This document shows positions 17,578 through 26,960 of a stretch of 64,000 nt of DNA, piece after piece (within the stretch, counting starts at the first letter, position 1; each line of letters opens with the position of its first letter). A program made the position numbers and the translations under genes. Under the pieces are notes generated by a model. It ran no database searches and was not told the DNA's origin. It saw nothing but the letters and a program-made list of their open reading frames with translations. The DNA is from Pimelobacter simplex. Its GTDB lineage: Bacteria; Actinomycetota; Actinomycetes; Propionibacteriales; Nocardioidaceae. The DNA is taken from NCBI GenBank assembly GCA_016803235.1, contig JADCLI010000004.1, forward strand, positions 124,001 through 188,000, written 5' to 3'.

Positions 17578-18309
17578 TCAGGCGTCGATCTCGACCGACA
17601 TCTCAGCGGCCGCCGCGCGCAGCAGCCGGGTGGTGCGCCGGACCCACTCGGCGTTGTCGCACCGCTGCGAGGGACCCGCGATGGTCAGCGACGCGGCGCA
17701 CTCGCCGTTGCTGAACACCGGGACGGCGACTGCGATCGCGCCCTCCTTGAACTCGCCGCGCGACACGGCGAGCTGGTCGCGTCGTACCTGGGCGAGGGCG
17801 GCCGGCAGCTCCTCGGCCCTGATGGTCGCAGCGGAGTAGGTGACCAGGTTGGCGAGCGCGACCTCGACGATCGGGCGGGGTGCGTAGGCGAGGAGCAGGC
17901 GCTGGCCGGCGCCGGCGTACAGCGGCAGCAGCTCGTTGATCCGGAAGGCGTAGCGGTCGGGGGCGGGCGAGACGGACTGGCGCAGGCAGATGGCGTGCGA
18001 GCCCGCGCGCACGGCGAGCACCGCGGTCTCGCCGGTCTGGTAGGTCAGGGTGCGCAGGTACTCCCCCGCGACCTCGGCGAGGCGGGTGTGGGTGAGGTGC
18101 TCGCCGGAGATCTCCATCAGCCGCCAGCCGGGCACGTAGACGCCCTGGGACTCCTCGATCAGGCCGTAGTCGCGCAGCGAGCGGACGTAGCGGTAGGCCG
18201 TGCTGGTCGCCAGGCCCAGCTCCTCGGCGACCTCGGCGACGCTCACCTGGCCGTTGCGGGCGATCGCGATGAGGACGTCGAGTCCGCGGGTGAAGGAGTT
18301 CTGGGCCAT
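17578..18309 (-). CDS. IclR-family transcriptional regulator
   Basis: 243 residues: N-terminal winged helix-turn-helix (RGLDVLIAIARNGQVSVAEVAEELGLATSTAYRYVRSLRDYGLIEE) and a C-terminal IclR effector-binding domain (GETAVLAVRAGSHAICLRQ, AGAGQRLLLAYAP). Such proteins control catabolic operons in response to small aromatic or carboxylic acids. It is not obviously linked to a neighbouring operon; the BrkB gene upstream is separated by only 7 bp, so the two may share a transcript. Confidence 0.92.
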   Translation of the reverse strand: MAQNSFTRGLDVLIAIARNGQVSVAEVAEELGLATSTAYRYVRSLRDYGLIEESQGVYVPGWRLMEISGEHLTHTRLAEVAGEYLRTLTYQTGETAVLAVRAGSHAICLRQSVSPAPDRYAFRINELLPLYAGAGQRLLLAYAPRPIVEVALANLVTYSAATIRAEELPAALAQVRRDQLAVSRGEFKEGAIAVAVPVFSNGECAASLTIAGPSQRCDNAEWVRRTTRLLRAAAAEMSVEIDA

Positions 18310-18316
18310 GACTGCC

Positions 18317-19435
18317 TCAGATGGACGGCGGCAGGTTGACCGGCTGGGTCGGCTCCTCGGCCGCCTCGGGTCGTGGCGGCCGGCCGGGGATGTGCTGCTT
18401 GTGGATCTTCTCGGTGCGGGGGTCGAGGACGATCTCGTGGGAGTCGCCGTCGCGGCCGTCGAAGCGCACGGCGACCGTCTCGAAGCCCTTGTGCCGCTGC
18501 ATCTGGGCGTACATCGCGTAGGCGCGGCGGTCGGCCTCGGTGAGGTCGACGGAGTCGGTGAACGGGGTGAGGAGCGCGCGCGGCCACAGCTTGCGGGCCA
18601 GCACGACGTTGACCTCGATCCCGATGACGCCCATGACGGCGCCGATGTAGAGCAGGCCCATCAGGCCGAGGACGACCCCGAAGGTCTCGGTCATGCTGTT
18701 GCGGTCGGCGCTGGCGATGACGTTGGTGACGTACCAGGTACCGATCCACTGCAGGGCCTGCCACAGCACCGCGACGGTGAAGCCACCGGGCGCGGCCCGG
18801 ATCCCGCGGTCGCGGATCGCCCGGGCCGCCGCCATCCGCAGCAGCACCGTCATCATCAGGCCGAGGAGGACCAGGGACAGCAGGCGCACCAGCCAGTGGA
18901 ACCACCCGTGGCTGGACAGGTCACCGACCAGCTCGGTCTCGGTGAGCACCGCCGAGCCGACGAAGACGGTGAAGATCGCCGAGCCGGCCACCGCCAGGAT
19001 GAACAGGCTGTTGACCCGGGTCATCACCGGGTGCGGCCGGCTGTTGCGCGGGACCGCCCACGCCGCGGACTGGACGTTCTGCAGCGCCAGGCCGAGCCCG
19101 AGCGCGCCGTACAGCGCCGTCAGCGAACCGACGATGATGCCGCCGGTCGACCCCTGGATGCCCTCCGGCCGGCCGAGCGCGTCGCCGATGATCGGGAACT
19201 GCCCGAGCGCCGAGTCGAGGACCTGCTCCTGCAGGGCCTCGCGGCCCTCGAGGATGAAGCCGAGGATCGAGGTGCCGAGCAGCATCAGCGGGAAGATCGA
19301 GAGGAAGGCGTAGAACGTCAGGATCGCCGCGAGGTAGTTGCCCTGGTCGTCGAAGAACTTGTAGATGACCGCGAGCGGGAAGCCGACAGCGGACTTGCGC
19401 CGCTGCGCCCGATCGATGTCTCCGACAACTCCCAC
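18317..19435 (-). CDS. YihY/BrkB family inner-membrane protein
   Basis: 372 residues from a GTG start, with about six transmembrane segments. Family signatures are the N-terminal FPLAVIYKFFDDQGNYLAAILTFYAFLSIFPLMLL segment and the later GGFTVAVLWQALQW. A soluble C-terminal extension (~80 residues, ending in Pro-rich RPPRPEAAEEPTQPVNLPPS) follows the membrane domain. BrkB-type proteins were once called RNase BN by mistake; their actual role is unknown, with proposals including solute or lipid transport. Confidence 0.9.
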   Translation of the reverse strand: MGVVGDIDRAQRRKSAVGFPLAVIYKFFDDQGNYLAAILTFYAFLSIFPLMLLGTSILGFILEGREALQEQVLDSALGQFPIIGDALGRPEGIQGSTGGIIVGSLTALYGALGLGLALQNVQSAAWAVPRNSRPHPVMTRVNSLFILAVAGSAIFTVFVGSAVLTETELVGDLSSHGWFHWLVRLLSLVLLGLMMTVLLRMAAARAIRDRGIRAAPGGFTVAVLWQALQWIGTWYVTNVIASADRNSMTETFGVVLGLMGLLYIGAVMGVIGIEVNVVLARKLWPRALLTPFTDSVDLTEADRRAYAMYAQMQRHKGFETVAVRFDGRDGDSHEIVLDPRTEKIHKQHIPGRPPRPEAAEEPTQPVNLPPSI

Positions 19436-19500
19436 AGGCGCAACCTATGACATCCGCGGTCACGCGCTCGGGAGGGTCGGCCCGTGGGGCCCGGAGAGGC

Positions 19501-20421
19501 TCAGGCGAGCAGGGCGGAGATGCCGATCGCGACCGGCGCGGAGGCCAGGGTGGACACGAAGATCGCGTCCCGCGCGAGCAGCACACCGCGCTCGTACCGC
19601 ATCGCCACGACGAAGACGTTCTGCGCCGTCGGGAGCGCCGAGAGCAGGGTCACCGCGAACAGGTCGGTGCCCTCGAGCCCGACGCCGAACCGCCCGACGA
19701 GGTACGCCGCCACCGGCTGCACCACCATCTTGAGGGAGGTGACCGTCGCGAGCGCCCGCGGCGTCACCCCCCGCCCGGGCAGCGGACCCAGGCGCAGGGC
19801 GACGCCGTAGGCGATGAGCATGGCGGGCACCGCCATCCCGCCCACCAGCTCCAGCGGCGCGTGCACCACCTGCGGCAGCTCGGTCTCCGTGGCGGCGAGG
19901 AACAGGCCGGCGAAGGACGCGATCGTCAGCGGGTTGGTGACCGGGCGGGACAGGATCTTGAGGATCGAGGGCCGCTCCGGGCTGGTCACCACGTCGAGGA
20001 CGGTCAGCGCGAGGGGCTGGAGCACCAGCAGCTGCATGAGCAGCGCGGGGACGACCAGGGCCGCGTCGCCGAGGGCGTACGCCGCGATCGGGATGCCGAG
20101 GTTGCCCGCGTTGACGTACGCCGAGCACAAGGTGGCGACCACCGACGTGCCGGCGTCGAGGCGGCGTACCCGCGCGATCACCGCCATCACCCCGGCGCTG
20201 ACGACCACTCCGGCCGCGGTCGCGACGAGCGGCCCGGACAGGACCCGCGACGGGTCGGAGTCCTCCAGCACGGTGACGAGGAGAGCGGGGCTGGCGAGGT
20301 AGAACGACGTGAGCGACAGGCTGCGCTGGCCGGCCAGGTCGACGATCCCGCGGTCGGCCAGCAGCGCGCCGAGGGCGATGACGATCGCGATCGTCCCGAA
20401 GCCCTCCAGCACACCGCCCAC
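19501..20421 (-). CDS. AEC-family (auxin efflux carrier-like) transporter
   Basis: 306 residues with about ten predicted transmembrane helices in two inverted halves, GTG start at 20421. The pattern NAGNLGIPIAAYALGD in the first half and LLSALPTAQNVFVVAMRYE near the end are typical of the AEC/BASS-like fold. Members transport small carboxylic acids such as malate or malonate. No catabolic partner is directly adjacent, so the substrate is unknown. Confidence 0.9.
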   Translation of the reverse strand: MGGVLEGFGTIAIVIALGALLADRGIVDLAGQRSLSLTSFYLASPALLVTVLEDSDPSRVLSGPLVATAAGVVVSAGVMAVIARVRRLDAGTSVVATLCSAYVNAGNLGIPIAAYALGDAALVVPALLMQLLVLQPLALTVLDVVTSPERPSILKILSRPVTNPLTIASFAGLFLAATETELPQVVHAPLELVGGMAVPAMLIAYGVALRLGPLPGRGVTPRALATVTSLKMVVQPVAAYLVGRFGVGLEGTDLFAVTLLSALPTAQNVFVVAMRYERGVLLARDAIFVSTLASAPVAIGISALLA

Positions 20422-20463
20422 GGGTCGATCCCATCACCCCGGCCCGCCCGGAGGTCGCGGAGG

Positions 20464-21465
20464 TCAGGGGTGCAACGGCGGCATCCCGGAGCCGGCCGAC
20501 TGCGCGGCCCCCGAGAGGAACGCCTCGACCGCCTCCGCGGCCGTGTGCCGGGGCTCCCAGTCCAGCTCCGCGCGGGCCCGGTCGGTGGCGAGGAGCGGGA
20601 CCGAGAGCATCGCGTCCGCGAGCGAGCCGGGGACCGGGAGCAGGTGGGTGAGCCAGCCGAGGTCGAGCGCGCCGCTGACCAGCCGCGCCGGCACCTCCAC
20701 CGTCGGTGCGCCGACGATCTCGCCGAGCTCCTCGCGGCGCAGCACGCCCGCCGCGGCGAGGTTGAAAGCGCCGCTCACCGGCCGCTCCACGGCCGCCACG
20801 AACCCGCGGGCGGCGTCCTCCGCGTGCAGCGCCTGGAGGCGCAGGCCACGCGGCACGGGCACCGCCGGGATCATCCGTCGCTCGAGCATCCACGGCCGCA
20901 GCAGGGCGCCGCCGAAGATCCTGCGCTGCTCGCTCGCGGCGGAGCGCTGGAAGACGAACGCCGGCCGCATCCGCACGACCCGGGTCTCGCCGGTCGCCTC
21001 GAACGCGTCGAGGACCCGCTCGTTGTAGGCCTTCTCGCGGCAGTAGGCCGCCGACGACGTCCCGTCGGTCTCCCAGCCCTCGTCGACGAGGTCGTCGTGG
21101 TCGGCCGGTGAGTACGCCGCCAGGGAGGACGAGCACACGAGCGCCGGGACCTGCCGGCGTCGTACCGCGGCCAGGAGGCGCCGGGTCCCGACCACGTTGG
21201 TCTGCCAGGTCCGCTGCGGGTGGTGGGTCGGCTGGAACTTCCACGCCAGGTGGACCACCGCGTCCGCGCCCTCGAGGATCGGGTCGAGGTCGTCGGTCGC
21301 GACGTCGGCCGGTCGCCAGGTGACCGAGCCCTCGGCGACGGCCCGGTCGGAGAGCTCGGGGCGCCGACGGGCGACGCCCACGACCTCGTGCCGGCCGCCG
21401 GCGGTGAGCTCGCGGATCGTGGCGCTGCCGATGTTGCCGGACGCTCCGGTGACGACGACCCTCAT
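20464..21465 (-). CDS. NAD-dependent epimerase/dehydratase (extended SDR)
   Basis: 333 residues from ATG 21465. The N-terminal Rossmann motif VVTGASGNIGSATIREL binds NAD(P). An active-site YxxxK-type motif is in AYCREKAYNE, after SSSLAAY. The C-terminal half shows the usual SDR substrate domain. Extended SDRs act on nucleotide sugars, steroids or other carbonyl/hydroxyl substrates; nothing here specifies which. The start overlaps the stop of the upstream hypothetical gene by 4 bp. Confidence 0.88.
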   Translation of the reverse strand: MRVVVTGASGNIGSATIRELTAGGRHEVVGVARRRPELSDRAVAEGSVTWRPADVATDDLDPILEGADAVVHLAWKFQPTHHPQRTWQTNVVGTRRLLAAVRRRQVPALVCSSSLAAYSPADHDDLVDEGWETDGTSSAAYCREKAYNERVLDAFEATGETRVVRMRPAFVFQRSAASEQRRIFGGALLRPWMLERRMIPAVPVPRGLRLQALHAEDAARGFVAAVERPVSGAFNLAAAGVLRREELGEIVGAPTVEVPARLVSGALDLGWLTHLLPVPGSLADAMLSVPLLATDRARAELDWEPRHTAAEAVEAFLSGAAQSAGSGMPPLHP

Positions 21466-21944
21466 GCCGCGATCCGGGTGCGTGCGGTGGTGAGGTGCAG
21501 CTGCGCCAGGGTCGCGAGCTGGCGGTCGGAGCGCTCGACGAGGTCGTCGAGGAGGGCCGCGTCCAGCCGCGGGTCGGCGTCCGCGACCGAGCGCAGCGCC
21601 TCCCAGCCGCATCGCTTGCCCCACACCGCGATCCGCAGCGCCTCGATCTCGACCAGGTCGGTCAGCGGCGCGCGGGTGAGGATCCGGCCGTTCGGCTTGA
21701 GCCGGCCGAGCTCGGCGCCCACCTTCGCCGCGAGCGTCCCGAGCGTGCTCGGGCTCGTGCCGACGTCGTGCATGATCCGGCGCAGCATCTCGCGTTCCTC
21801 GGCCACCTCCGCGGCGAGCCCGCCGAGGGCCGCGGCCACCGCCGCGATGGCGTGCGTGCCGGCCACCCGGCGGAACAGGGAAACGCCGGCCGTCGAGCCC
21901 GCCCAGTGGTGCTGCAGGTAGCCGTGGAGTACCTCGTCGTCCAT
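21462..21944 (-). CDS. Hypothetical helical protein (ferritin-like bundle?)
   Basis: 160 residues starting MDDEVLHGYLQHHW, predominantly helical, with His/Glu-rich segments (GTHAIAAVAAALGGLAAEVAEEREMLRRIMHD) that resemble a four-helix bundle of ferritin-like type. The metal ligands cannot be confirmed by eye. It is translationally coupled to the downstream SDR gene (4-bp overlap) and follows a spacer holding a large inverted repeat. ATG 21944 was chosen over 22040 because the longer form would run into that repeat. Confidence 0.7.
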   Translation of the reverse strand: MDDEVLHGYLQHHWAGSTAGVSLFRRVAGTHAIAAVAAALGGLAAEVAEEREMLRRIMHDVGTSPSTLGTLAAKVGAELGRLKPNGRILTRAPLTDLVEIEALRIAVWGKRCGWEALRSVADADPRLDAALLDDLVERSDRQLATLAQLHLTTARTRIAA

Positions 21945-22000
21945 CCTCCCGGCGTACCCGTTGCGGCGCGGGACAGACGGCTCAGGCCGGGTTCTCGCGT

Positions 22001-22057
22001 CGCACCTGACGAATGGGCTGTGGATCAGGCCGATCTGCAACCCAATCGTCAGGTGCG
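22001..22057. repeat. Large inverted repeat / hairpin
   Basis: 17-bp arms (22001-22017 and 22041-22057; outer part CGCACCTGACGA) with a single mismatch and a 23-nt loop. It lies 20 bp past the stop of the acyl-CoA dehydrogenase gene and about 55 bp upstream of the helical hypothetical gene, so it is well placed to terminate the long minus-strand operon. No other copy is in this window. Confidence 0.75.
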
Positions 22058-22076
22058 TGGTGAAGAACGGAACCCC

Positions 22077-23246
22077 TCAGTACGACTTGGGCAGCCCCAG
22101 CGAGTGCATGGCGACGAAGTTGAGGATCATCTCCCGGCTGACGGGGGCGATCCGGCCCAGGCGGGCGGCGACGAGCATGTTGCCGAGGCCGTACTCCTGG
22201 GTGAGGCCGTTGCCGCCGTGGGTGTGGACGGCGACGTCGGTGGCGTTGCAGGCGACCTCGCCACCGGCGTACTTGGCCATGTTGGCGTACTCGCCGGCGG
22301 TGAAGTCGTCGCCGGCGTCGTAGAGCGCAGCGGCCTTCTGCCACAGCAGGCGGGCCTGCTCGAGCTCGATCTTCACCTTGGCCAGCGGGTGCGCGATCCC
22401 CTGGTGGGCGCCGATCGGCTGGTCGTTCCAGACCGAGCGCTCCTTGGCGTACTCGACCGCCTTCTCCAGCGCGTAGCGCGCGATGCCGCAGGAGAACGCG
22501 CCACCCATGATCCGCTCGGGGTTGAGCCCGGCGAACAGCTGCCACAGGCCGCCGTCCTCGTCGCCCACGAGCGCGTCGGCCGGGACCCGGACGTCGTCGA
22601 GGAAGAGGGTGAACTGCTTCTCCGGAGCCTGCCACGACATCGGGATCGGCTGCTTGGTGAAGCCCTCGGCGTCGGTGGGTACGACGAACAGCGCCGGCTT
22701 GAGCTTGCCGGTCTTCGCGTCCTCGGTGCGGGACACGATGAGCACCGACTGCGCCTCGTCGACGCCGGAGATGAACGTCTTCTGGCCCTTGAGCACCCAC
22801 TGGTCGCCGTCGCGGGTGGCGGTCGTGGTGATCTGGTGGGAGTTGGAGCCGGCGTCGGCCTCGGTGATGCCGAACGCCATCAGGTGCGAGCCGTCGGCGA
22901 TGCCCGGCAGCCACCGCTGCTTCTGCTCGTCGGTGCCGCAGCGGCTGATGATCGAGCCGCAGATCGCGGGCGAGACGACCATCATCAGCAGCGGGGCGCC
23001 GGCCGCGGCCGACTCCTCGAGGACCGCGGCCAGGTCGGCCATGCCGCCGCCCCCGCCGCCGTGCTCCTCGGCGATGTTGACGCCCAGGAAGCCGTTGCGG
23101 CCCATCTCGAGCCACATCTCGGTCATCTTGCCGCCCTCGCGGGCCTGCTTCTCGACGTACTCGCGGCCGTACTTGCTCGCCAGCTTCTTGACCGCCTCGC
23201 GCAGGGCGACGCGCTCCTCCGGCTCGGTGAACATGGTCTGGGTCAT
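22077..23246 (-). CDS. Acyl-CoA dehydrogenase (last gene of the carboxylase operon)
   Basis: 389 residues of the FAD acyl-CoA dehydrogenase family: FAD-binding LMAFGITEADAGSNSHQITTTA, and a C-terminal AVHTHGGNGLTQEYGL motif that contacts FAD in the tetramer. The catalytic base is probably the Glu in this C-terminal region (QEYG), the position used by short/branched-chain and isovaleryl-type enzymes. It oxidises an acyl-CoA to the 2-enoyl-CoA, passing electrons to ETF. Start 23246 overlaps the carboxylase alpha stop by 4 bp. Confidence 0.92.
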   Translation of the reverse strand: MTQTMFTEPEERVALREAVKKLASKYGREYVEKQAREGGKMTEMWLEMGRNGFLGVNIAEEHGGGGGGMADLAAVLEESAAAGAPLLMMVVSPAICGSIISRCGTDEQKQRWLPGIADGSHLMAFGITEADAGSNSHQITTTATRDGDQWVLKGQKTFISGVDEAQSVLIVSRTEDAKTGKLKPALFVVPTDAEGFTKQPIPMSWQAPEKQFTLFLDDVRVPADALVGDEDGGLWQLFAGLNPERIMGGAFSCGIARYALEKAVEYAKERSVWNDQPIGAHQGIAHPLAKVKIELEQARLLWQKAAALYDAGDDFTAGEYANMAKYAGGEVACNATDVAVHTHGGNGLTQEYGLGNMLVAARLGRIAPVSREMILNFVAMHSLGLPKSY

Positions 23247-25210
23247 CCTGCGTTCTCCTCCTCCGAGGCGGCCTCGACCGGCTCGACGACGGCGAGCACG
23301 ACGCCCGCCTCGACCTGCTGACCGGCGGTCGCCGACAGCTCGGTGACGGTGCCCGCGTAGGGCGCCGCGATGGTGTGCTGCATCTTCATGGCCTCCATCA
23401 CGAGGATGGGCTGGCCCTCCTGTACGACGTCCCCGACCGCCGCGCGGACCGCGATCACGCTGCCCGGCATGGGCGCGAGCAGCGAGCCCGCGGCCACCTG
23501 GGTGGACGGGTCGACGAAGCGCGGGACGATCCGGAGCGTGGCTCCGCCGCGCGGGCCGTCGACGAGGACCGCCTCGTCGAGCACCCGGACCGCGTAGCGA
23601 CGGGTGACCCCGTCGACCTCCAGGACGACCTCGCCGGGTGAGGCGCTCACGACCCTCACGTCGTCGCGGTCGGCACTGCGGTAGCCGTCGCGGCCGCCGT
23701 ACCAGAGCACCTCGACCTCGTCGGCCCCGAGACCGAAGCGTGTGGAGCGGGGACCCGCGACCACGTTGCGGAAGCCGGCCGGGATCCGGGACTGCACCCG
23801 GGCCGCCGCGCGACGCTGCTCCGCCAAGGCGACCGCGCCGGCCAGCGGCAGCAGGTCGTCGGCGCCCACAGGGGCCAGCGTCTCCGGGTGGTCGCCGTAG
23901 AACGAGGTCGTCAGTCCGGCCGGGTCGAGGAAGGCGGGGTGCCGCAGCGAGGCGACCAGCTGGTCGCGGTTGGTGACCAGGCCGTGGATCCGGGCCTTCT
24001 CCAGGGTGCGGGCGAGCGAGCGGGCGGCCTGCTCGCGGGTCGGCGCCCAGGCGATCACCTTCGAGAGCATCGCGTCGTAGAAGGTGCCGACCTCGTCCCC
24101 GGTCTCGAAGCCGGTGTCGAGGCGGGTGCCGAAGCCGTCGAGCGCGAAGGCGTCGTCGTGCTCGACCTCGAGCTCGAGCAGCCGCCCGGTCTGGGGGGCG
24201 TAGTCGGCCGCCGGGTCCTCGGCGTAGAGCCGGACCTCGATCGCGTGGCCCACCGGCTCCGTGACCGCCGGGAGCGACCGGCCCTCGGCGACCGCGATCT
24301 GCAGCTCGACGAGGTCGACACCGTGGACCAGCTCGGAGACGGGGTGCTCGACCTGGAGCCGGGTGTTCATCTCCAGGAAGAAGAACCGCTCGGTGTCGGC
24401 GTCGTAGAGGAACTCCACGGTGCCGGCGCCGACGTAGTCGACCGCCTGGGCGGCGGCTCGGGCCGCGTCGTGCATCGCGCTGCGCACGGCGTCGGACAGA
24501 CCGGGCGCGGGGGCCTCCTCGACGACCTTCTGGTGGCGTCGCTGGAGCGAGCAGTCGCGGGTGCCGAAGACCTCGACGTTGCCGGACCGGTCGCCGACGA
24601 CCTGGACCTCGACGTGCCGGCCGCGCTCGACGTACGGCTCGACGAAGACAGTGCCGTCGCCGAAGGCGGACTCGGCCTCGGCCGACGCCTTCTCGACCTC
24701 GCCGGCCAGCTCGCCGAGCGTCCGCACGACCCGCATGCCACGGCCGCCGCCGCCGGCCGACGCCTTGACCAGCAGCGGCAGGTCGGCCTTGGTCGCGGTG
24801 TCGACGGTGAGGTTGCCGAGCACTGGGACCCCGGCCGCGTCCATCAGCTTCTTGGACTCGATCTTCGAGCCCATCGAGTCGATCGAGGACGGGTCGGGGC
24901 CGAGCCACACGAGGCCGGCGTCGGCGACCTGCCGGGCGAAGGCGGCGTTCTCGGACAGGAAGCCGTAGCCGGGGTGGATCGCGTCGGCCCCCGACCGCAG
25001 CGCGGCCTCGATCACGAGGTCGCCGCGCAGGTAGGTCTCGGCGGGGCTGTTCCCGGGAAGGTGGACGGCGGCGTCCGCCTCCCGCACGAACGGCAGCTCC
25101 GCGTCGGCGTCGGAGTGGACGGCCACGGTGTCGATGCCGAGGCGGCGGGCGGTGCGGAAGACGCGCCGGGCGATCTCGCCGCGGTTGGCCACGAGGATGC
25201 GGTTGATCAT
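23243..25210 (-). CDS. Acyl-CoA carboxylase alpha subunit (biotin carboxylase + biotin carrier)
   Basis: 655 residues. Residues 1-450 are biotin carboxylase: NRILVANRGEIARRVFRTARRLG, the ATP-grasp glycine loop KASAGGGGRGMRV, and FLEMNTRLQVEHPVSE. A linker domain follows, then a C-terminal biotinyl domain with EAMKMQH carrying the biotin lysine. With the carboxyltransferase encoded upstream it forms a propionyl/methylcrotonyl/geranyl-CoA carboxylase-type holoenzyme. ATG 25210 was chosen; in-frame ATGs further upstream (to 25282) lie in the repeat element and are unlikely to be used. Confidence 0.92.
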   Translation of the reverse strand: MINRILVANRGEIARRVFRTARRLGIDTVAVHSDADAELPFVREADAAVHLPGNSPAETYLRGDLVIEAALRSGADAIHPGYGFLSENAAFARQVADAGLVWLGPDPSSIDSMGSKIESKKLMDAAGVPVLGNLTVDTATKADLPLLVKASAGGGGRGMRVVRTLGELAGEVEKASAEAESAFGDGTVFVEPYVERGRHVEVQVVGDRSGNVEVFGTRDCSLQRRHQKVVEEAPAPGLSDAVRSAMHDAARAAAQAVDYVGAGTVEFLYDADTERFFFLEMNTRLQVEHPVSELVHGVDLVELQIAVAEGRSLPAVTEPVGHAIEVRLYAEDPAADYAPQTGRLLELEVEHDDAFALDGFGTRLDTGFETGDEVGTFYDAMLSKVIAWAPTREQAARSLARTLEKARIHGLVTNRDQLVASLRHPAFLDPAGLTTSFYGDHPETLAPVGADDLLPLAGAVALAEQRRAAARVQSRIPAGFRNVVAGPRSTRFGLGADEVEVLWYGGRDGYRSADRDDVRVVSASPGEVVLEVDGVTRRYAVRVLDEAVLVDGPRGGATLRIVPRFVDPSTQVAAGSLLAPMPGSVIAVRAAVGDVVQEGQPILVMEAMKMQHTIAAPYAGTVTELSATAGQQVEAGVVLAVVEPVEAASEEENAG

Positions 25211-25235
25211 GCGAAGACCCCCTGGTCGTAGGTCG

Positions 25236-25343
25236 TTGGTCGAGTAGCACGCGAGCGCCAGCGAGCGGCGTATCGAGACCACGGTGAGGCGTCTCGATAC
25301 GCCGCACCGCTCGTCCCTCGCGGTGCGGCTACTCGACGAGCGA
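25236..25343. repeat. Composite palindromic repeat (long REP-like element, copy 2)
   Basis: Outer arms GGTCGAGTAGC (from 25237) and GGCTACTCGACGAGC (ending 25342). Inside are the core inverted repeat GCGTATCGAGAC (25268-25279) / GTCTCGATACGC (25291-25302) and a perfect 10-bp hairpin GCCGCACCGC / GCGGTGCGGC (25301-25329). It also carries GCGAGCGCCAGCGAGC (25251-25266), identical to the core of the short repeats at 30.4 and 40.4 kb. It sits inside an operon, between the two carboxylase subunit genes. Confidence 0.85.
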
Positions 25344-25361
25344 TGGGCGACACTGCGCCGC

Positions 25362-26960
25362 TCACATCCTGAAGACGCCGAAGTTCATGGCGCCCTCGAT
25401 CGGCTGGTTGTCGATGACGGACAGGCAGATGCCCAGCACCGTCCGCGTGTCGCGCGGGTCGATCACGCCGTCGTCGTAGACCATCCCGGAGAGCACGTAG
25501 GGCAGCGACTGCTCCTCGATCTGCGTCTCGACCATCTCCTTGATCGCGACGAAGCCCTCCGCGTCGAAGGGCTGCCCCTTCTTCTCCGCGGACTCGCGGG
25601 CGACGATCTCGAGCACGCCGGCCAGCTGGGCCGGACCCATCACCGACGACTTCGCGGACGGCCAGGTGAACAGGAAGCGCGGGTCGTACGCGCGGCCGTT
25701 CATGCCGTAGTTGCCGGCGCCGTACGACGCGCCCATGATCACCGTCAGGTGGGGCACCTTCGAGTTGGAGACCGCGTTGATCATCATCGCGCCGTGCTTG
25801 ATGATGCCGCCCTGCTCGTACTCCGCGCCGACCATGTAGCCGGTCGTGTTGTGCAAGAAGAGCAGCGGCGTGTCCTTCTGGTTCGCCAGCTGGATGAACT
25901 GGGCGGCCTTCTGGGCCTCCTCGCTCATCAGCACGCCGCGGGCGTTGGCGAGGATGCCGATCGGGTGGCCGTGCAGCTTGGCCCACCCGACGCACAGCGC
26001 GGATCCGTAGAGCGGCTTGAACTCGTCGAACGGCTGCTCGTTGCCCGGTCCCGTCCCGTCGACGATGCGCAGGATCGCCTCGCGCGGGTCGAAGGGCTCC
26101 TTGAGGTCGGTGGGGATCAGGTCCAGCAGGTCCTCGGGGTCGAGGTCGGGCTCGGCGTACGCCTCGGTCGGGACGGCACCCGCCTTGCGCCAGTTGAGCC
26201 GGGCGACGGTACGCCGCGCGAGCCGGATCGCGTCGTGCTCGTCGACCGCGAGGAAGTCGGAGGAGCCGGAGATCCGCGAGTGCATCTCGGCGCCGCCGAG
26301 CGTCTCGTCGTCGGACTCCTCGCCGGTGGCCATCTTCACCAGGGGTGGGCCGGCCAGGAACACCTTGGCCTGCTCCTTGACCATGATCACGTAGTCGCTC
26401 ATGCCGGGGACGTAGGCACCGCCCGCGGTCGAGTTGCCGAAGACCACCGAGATGGTCGGCTGCTTGCGGGCGCTGGCCCGGGTCAGGTCGCGGAAGCCGC
26501 GGCCACCGGGGATGAAGATCTCCTTCTGGGTGGGGAGGTCGGCCCCGCCGGACTCGGTCAGGTTGATCGTCGGGAGGAAGTTCTTCTCGGCGATCTCGGC
26601 CGCGCGGAAGGACTTCTTCAGCGACCACGGGTTCAGGGCGCCGCCCTTGACGGTGGGGTCGTTGGCGACGATGAGGCACTCGACGCCCTCGACGACGCCG
26701 ATGCCGGTCACCAGCGAGGCGCCGACCGCGAAGTCGCTGCCCCAGCCGGCCAGCGGCATCAGCTCGAGGAAGGCTGAGCCCTCGTCGACGAGCAGCTCGA
26801 TCCGCTCCCGGGCGGTGAGCTTGCCGCGCTCGCGGTGCCGGGCGACGTACTTGCCGCCGGCCTCGACCGCCTTGTCCTGCTCGGCGTGCAGGTCGGCGAT
26901 CTTGGCCTCCATGGCCGCGCGCCGCGCCTGCTCCGGCGTCTCGGTCTGTGTCGTGGTCAT
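25362..26960 (-). CDS. Acyl-CoA carboxylase beta subunit (carboxyltransferase)
   Basis: 532 residues with N- and C-terminal crotonase-fold carboxyltransferase domains. The N-terminal half has TESGGADLPTQKE and GNSTAGGAYVPGMSDY; the C-terminal half has LHNTTGYMVGAEYEQGGIIKHGAMMINAVSNSKVPHLTVIMGASYGAGNYGM. This length and the motif order are those of methylcrotonyl-CoA/geranyl-CoA carboxylase beta subunits rather than the shorter propionyl-CoA type; the exact substrate is inference. It is separated from the alpha subunit by a 151-bp gap with a repeat and overlaps the SRPBCC gene by 4 bp. Confidence 0.92.
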   Translation of the reverse strand: MTTTQTETPEQARRAAMEAKIADLHAEQDKAVEAGGKYVARHRERGKLTARERIELLVDEGSAFLELMPLAGWGSDFAVGASLVTGIGVVEGVECLIVANDPTVKGGALNPWSLKKSFRAAEIAEKNFLPTINLTESGGADLPTQKEIFIPGGRGFRDLTRASARKQPTISVVFGNSTAGGAYVPGMSDYVIMVKEQAKVFLAGPPLVKMATGEESDDETLGGAEMHSRISGSSDFLAVDEHDAIRLARRTVARLNWRKAGAVPTEAYAEPDLDPEDLLDLIPTDLKEPFDPREAILRIVDGTGPGNEQPFDEFKPLYGSALCVGWAKLHGHPIGILANARGVLMSEEAQKAAQFIQLANQKDTPLLFLHNTTGYMVGAEYEQGGIIKHGAMMINAVSNSKVPHLTVIMGASYGAGNYGMNGRAYDPRFLFTWPSAKSSVMGPAQLAGVLEIVARESAEKKGQPFDAEGFVAIKEMVETQIEEQSLPYVLSGMVYDDGVIDPRDTRTVLGICLSVIDNQPIEGAMNFGVFRM